From Alphaproteobacteria bacterium (lineage in GTDB: Bacteria; Pseudomonadota; Alphaproteobacteria; UBA6184), in contig JAUIKZ010000018.1 of NCBI GenBank assembly GCA_030433125.1, positions 1 through 17,546 on the forward strand: 17,546 bases of DNA, written 5' to 3'. Within the stretch, counting starts at the first letter, position 1; every line of letters starts with the position of its first letter. Under the pieces are notes generated by a model. The model did no database searches. It saw only the letters and a program-made list of their open reading frames with translations, and had not been told where the DNA came from. Below are positions 17,100 to 17,546 of the stretch, one piece after another. The position numbers and the translations under genes were made by a program.

Positions 17100-17546
17100 T
17101 TAATTTCGCTCACCCTTCAACAAGTAGTTGACGATTCCTCTTAGCGTGCGCACCTCTTGCGACGTTAGGCTAGCCTTAGTGAACATATTTCGGATATTCG
17201 TTACCATACCAGGGCGCTTTTCGGCCACACGCAGAAAGCCCGTTTTGTCCAACCCTTCTTCTAGCTGATGCAAAAACCCCATGAGCTCTTCTTTAGGCGC
17301 CACCTTAAACTGACGGTTCTTAGGTGTTTTGTTGTGCTGATAAAGCTGAAACCACTCATAGGCCATTACCAAAACAGCCTGCGCCAGGTTTAAAGAACAA
17401 AACGAGGGGTTGAGGGGGATGGTCACCAAAATATCTGCCATGGCTATGTGCTCGTTGGTGAGGCCCGTTCTCTCACAGCCAAATATAAACGCACACTTTT
17501 GCGTTGCCTGAAACCTCTCTAACACGCGGGGCATTATCTCACGGGC
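17100..17546 (-). CDS. trmJ: TrmJ-type tRNA (cytidine/uridine-2'-O)-methyltransferase, C-terminal part
   Basis: This SPOUT-family enzyme is truncated at its N-terminus by the window edge: the frame continues without a stop to 17546, adding A-R-E-I before the first Met. The knotted SAM-binding end is clear in IFGCERTGLTNEHIAMAD, followed by VTIPLNPSFCSLNLAQAVLVMAYEWF. These match TrmJ, which 2'-O-methylates position 32 in the tRNA anticodon loop. A C-terminal helical extension with KRPGMVTNIRNMFTKASLTSQEVRTLRGI is also typical of TrmJ and separates it from TrmL or TrmH. About 148 residues are present of a usual total near 240-250. The Met at 17534 is internal, not the start. Confidence 0.88.
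   Translation of the reverse strand, partial: AREIMPRVLERFQATQKCAFIFGCERTGLTNEHIAMADILVTIPLNPSFCSLNLAQAVLVMAYEWFQLYQHNKTPKNRQFKVAPKEELMGFLHQLEEGLDKTGFLRVAEKRPGMVTNIRNMFTKASLTSQEVRTLRGIVNYLLKGERN

Overview
The window looks like a chromosomal stretch from an alphaproteobacterium with middling GC content. Nearly every gene is a conserved housekeeping gene. The rpoZ-rel/spoT-acpS order, the pepA-holC junction, the single bifunctional Rel/SpoT and the long-form HPF all fit that class. An exported ankyrin-repeat protein, a two-partner-secretion transporter and a small surface beta-barrel add a host-associated flavour. Holosporales-like or other symbiotic alphaproteobacteria are plausible, but I cannot fix the order by reading alone. 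I saw no rRNA, tRNA, CRISPR array, insertion sequence or phage gene. No gene-free stretch exceeds 300 bases; the longest is about 270, upstream of parC.

Layout. Positions 1-556 (+) hold the 3' end of pepA and then holC (DNA polymerase III chi), joined by an overlapping TAATG. Convergent to these is a TpsB/FhaC-type outer-membrane transporter (553-2250, -). parC (topoisomerase IV subunit A, +) follows behind a good sigma70-like promoter. It is convergent with the - strand operon rpoZ, rel/spoT, acpS (7989 down to 4924). Divergent from rpoZ is a small outer-membrane beta-barrel protein (8155-8889, +) with a near-consensus promoter. It ends at a hairpin shared with the convergent alaS-rodA pair (12682 down to 8929, -). 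Divergent from alaS is hpf (12843-13415, +), convergent with cmk (-) across another hairpin terminator. The rest is on the - strand: yggT, folD and rlmE as a compact operon, then, upstream, the exported ankyrin protein and the C-terminal part of a TrmJ-type tRNA methyltransferase cut by the window end.

How the genes work together. rpoZ and rel/spoT link RNA polymerase to the (p)ppGpp stringent response, and AcpS activates acyl carrier protein for lipid synthesis. HPF inactivates ribosomes in stationary phase. AlaS, RlmE and TrmJ serve translation, HolC and ParC replication and chromosome segregation, RodA cell-wall elongation, FolD one-carbon metabolism and Cmk nucleotide salvage. The accessory genes (TpsB, beta-barrel, exported ankyrin protein) all act at or beyond the inner membrane.

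I do not see a convincing undescribed multi-gene system. The best second-look items are a nine-C homopolymer inside rel/spoT, a nested 74-nt inverted-repeat structure ahead of yggT, a TpsB with no nearby TpsA, and an unusually long acidic tail on RNA polymerase omega.
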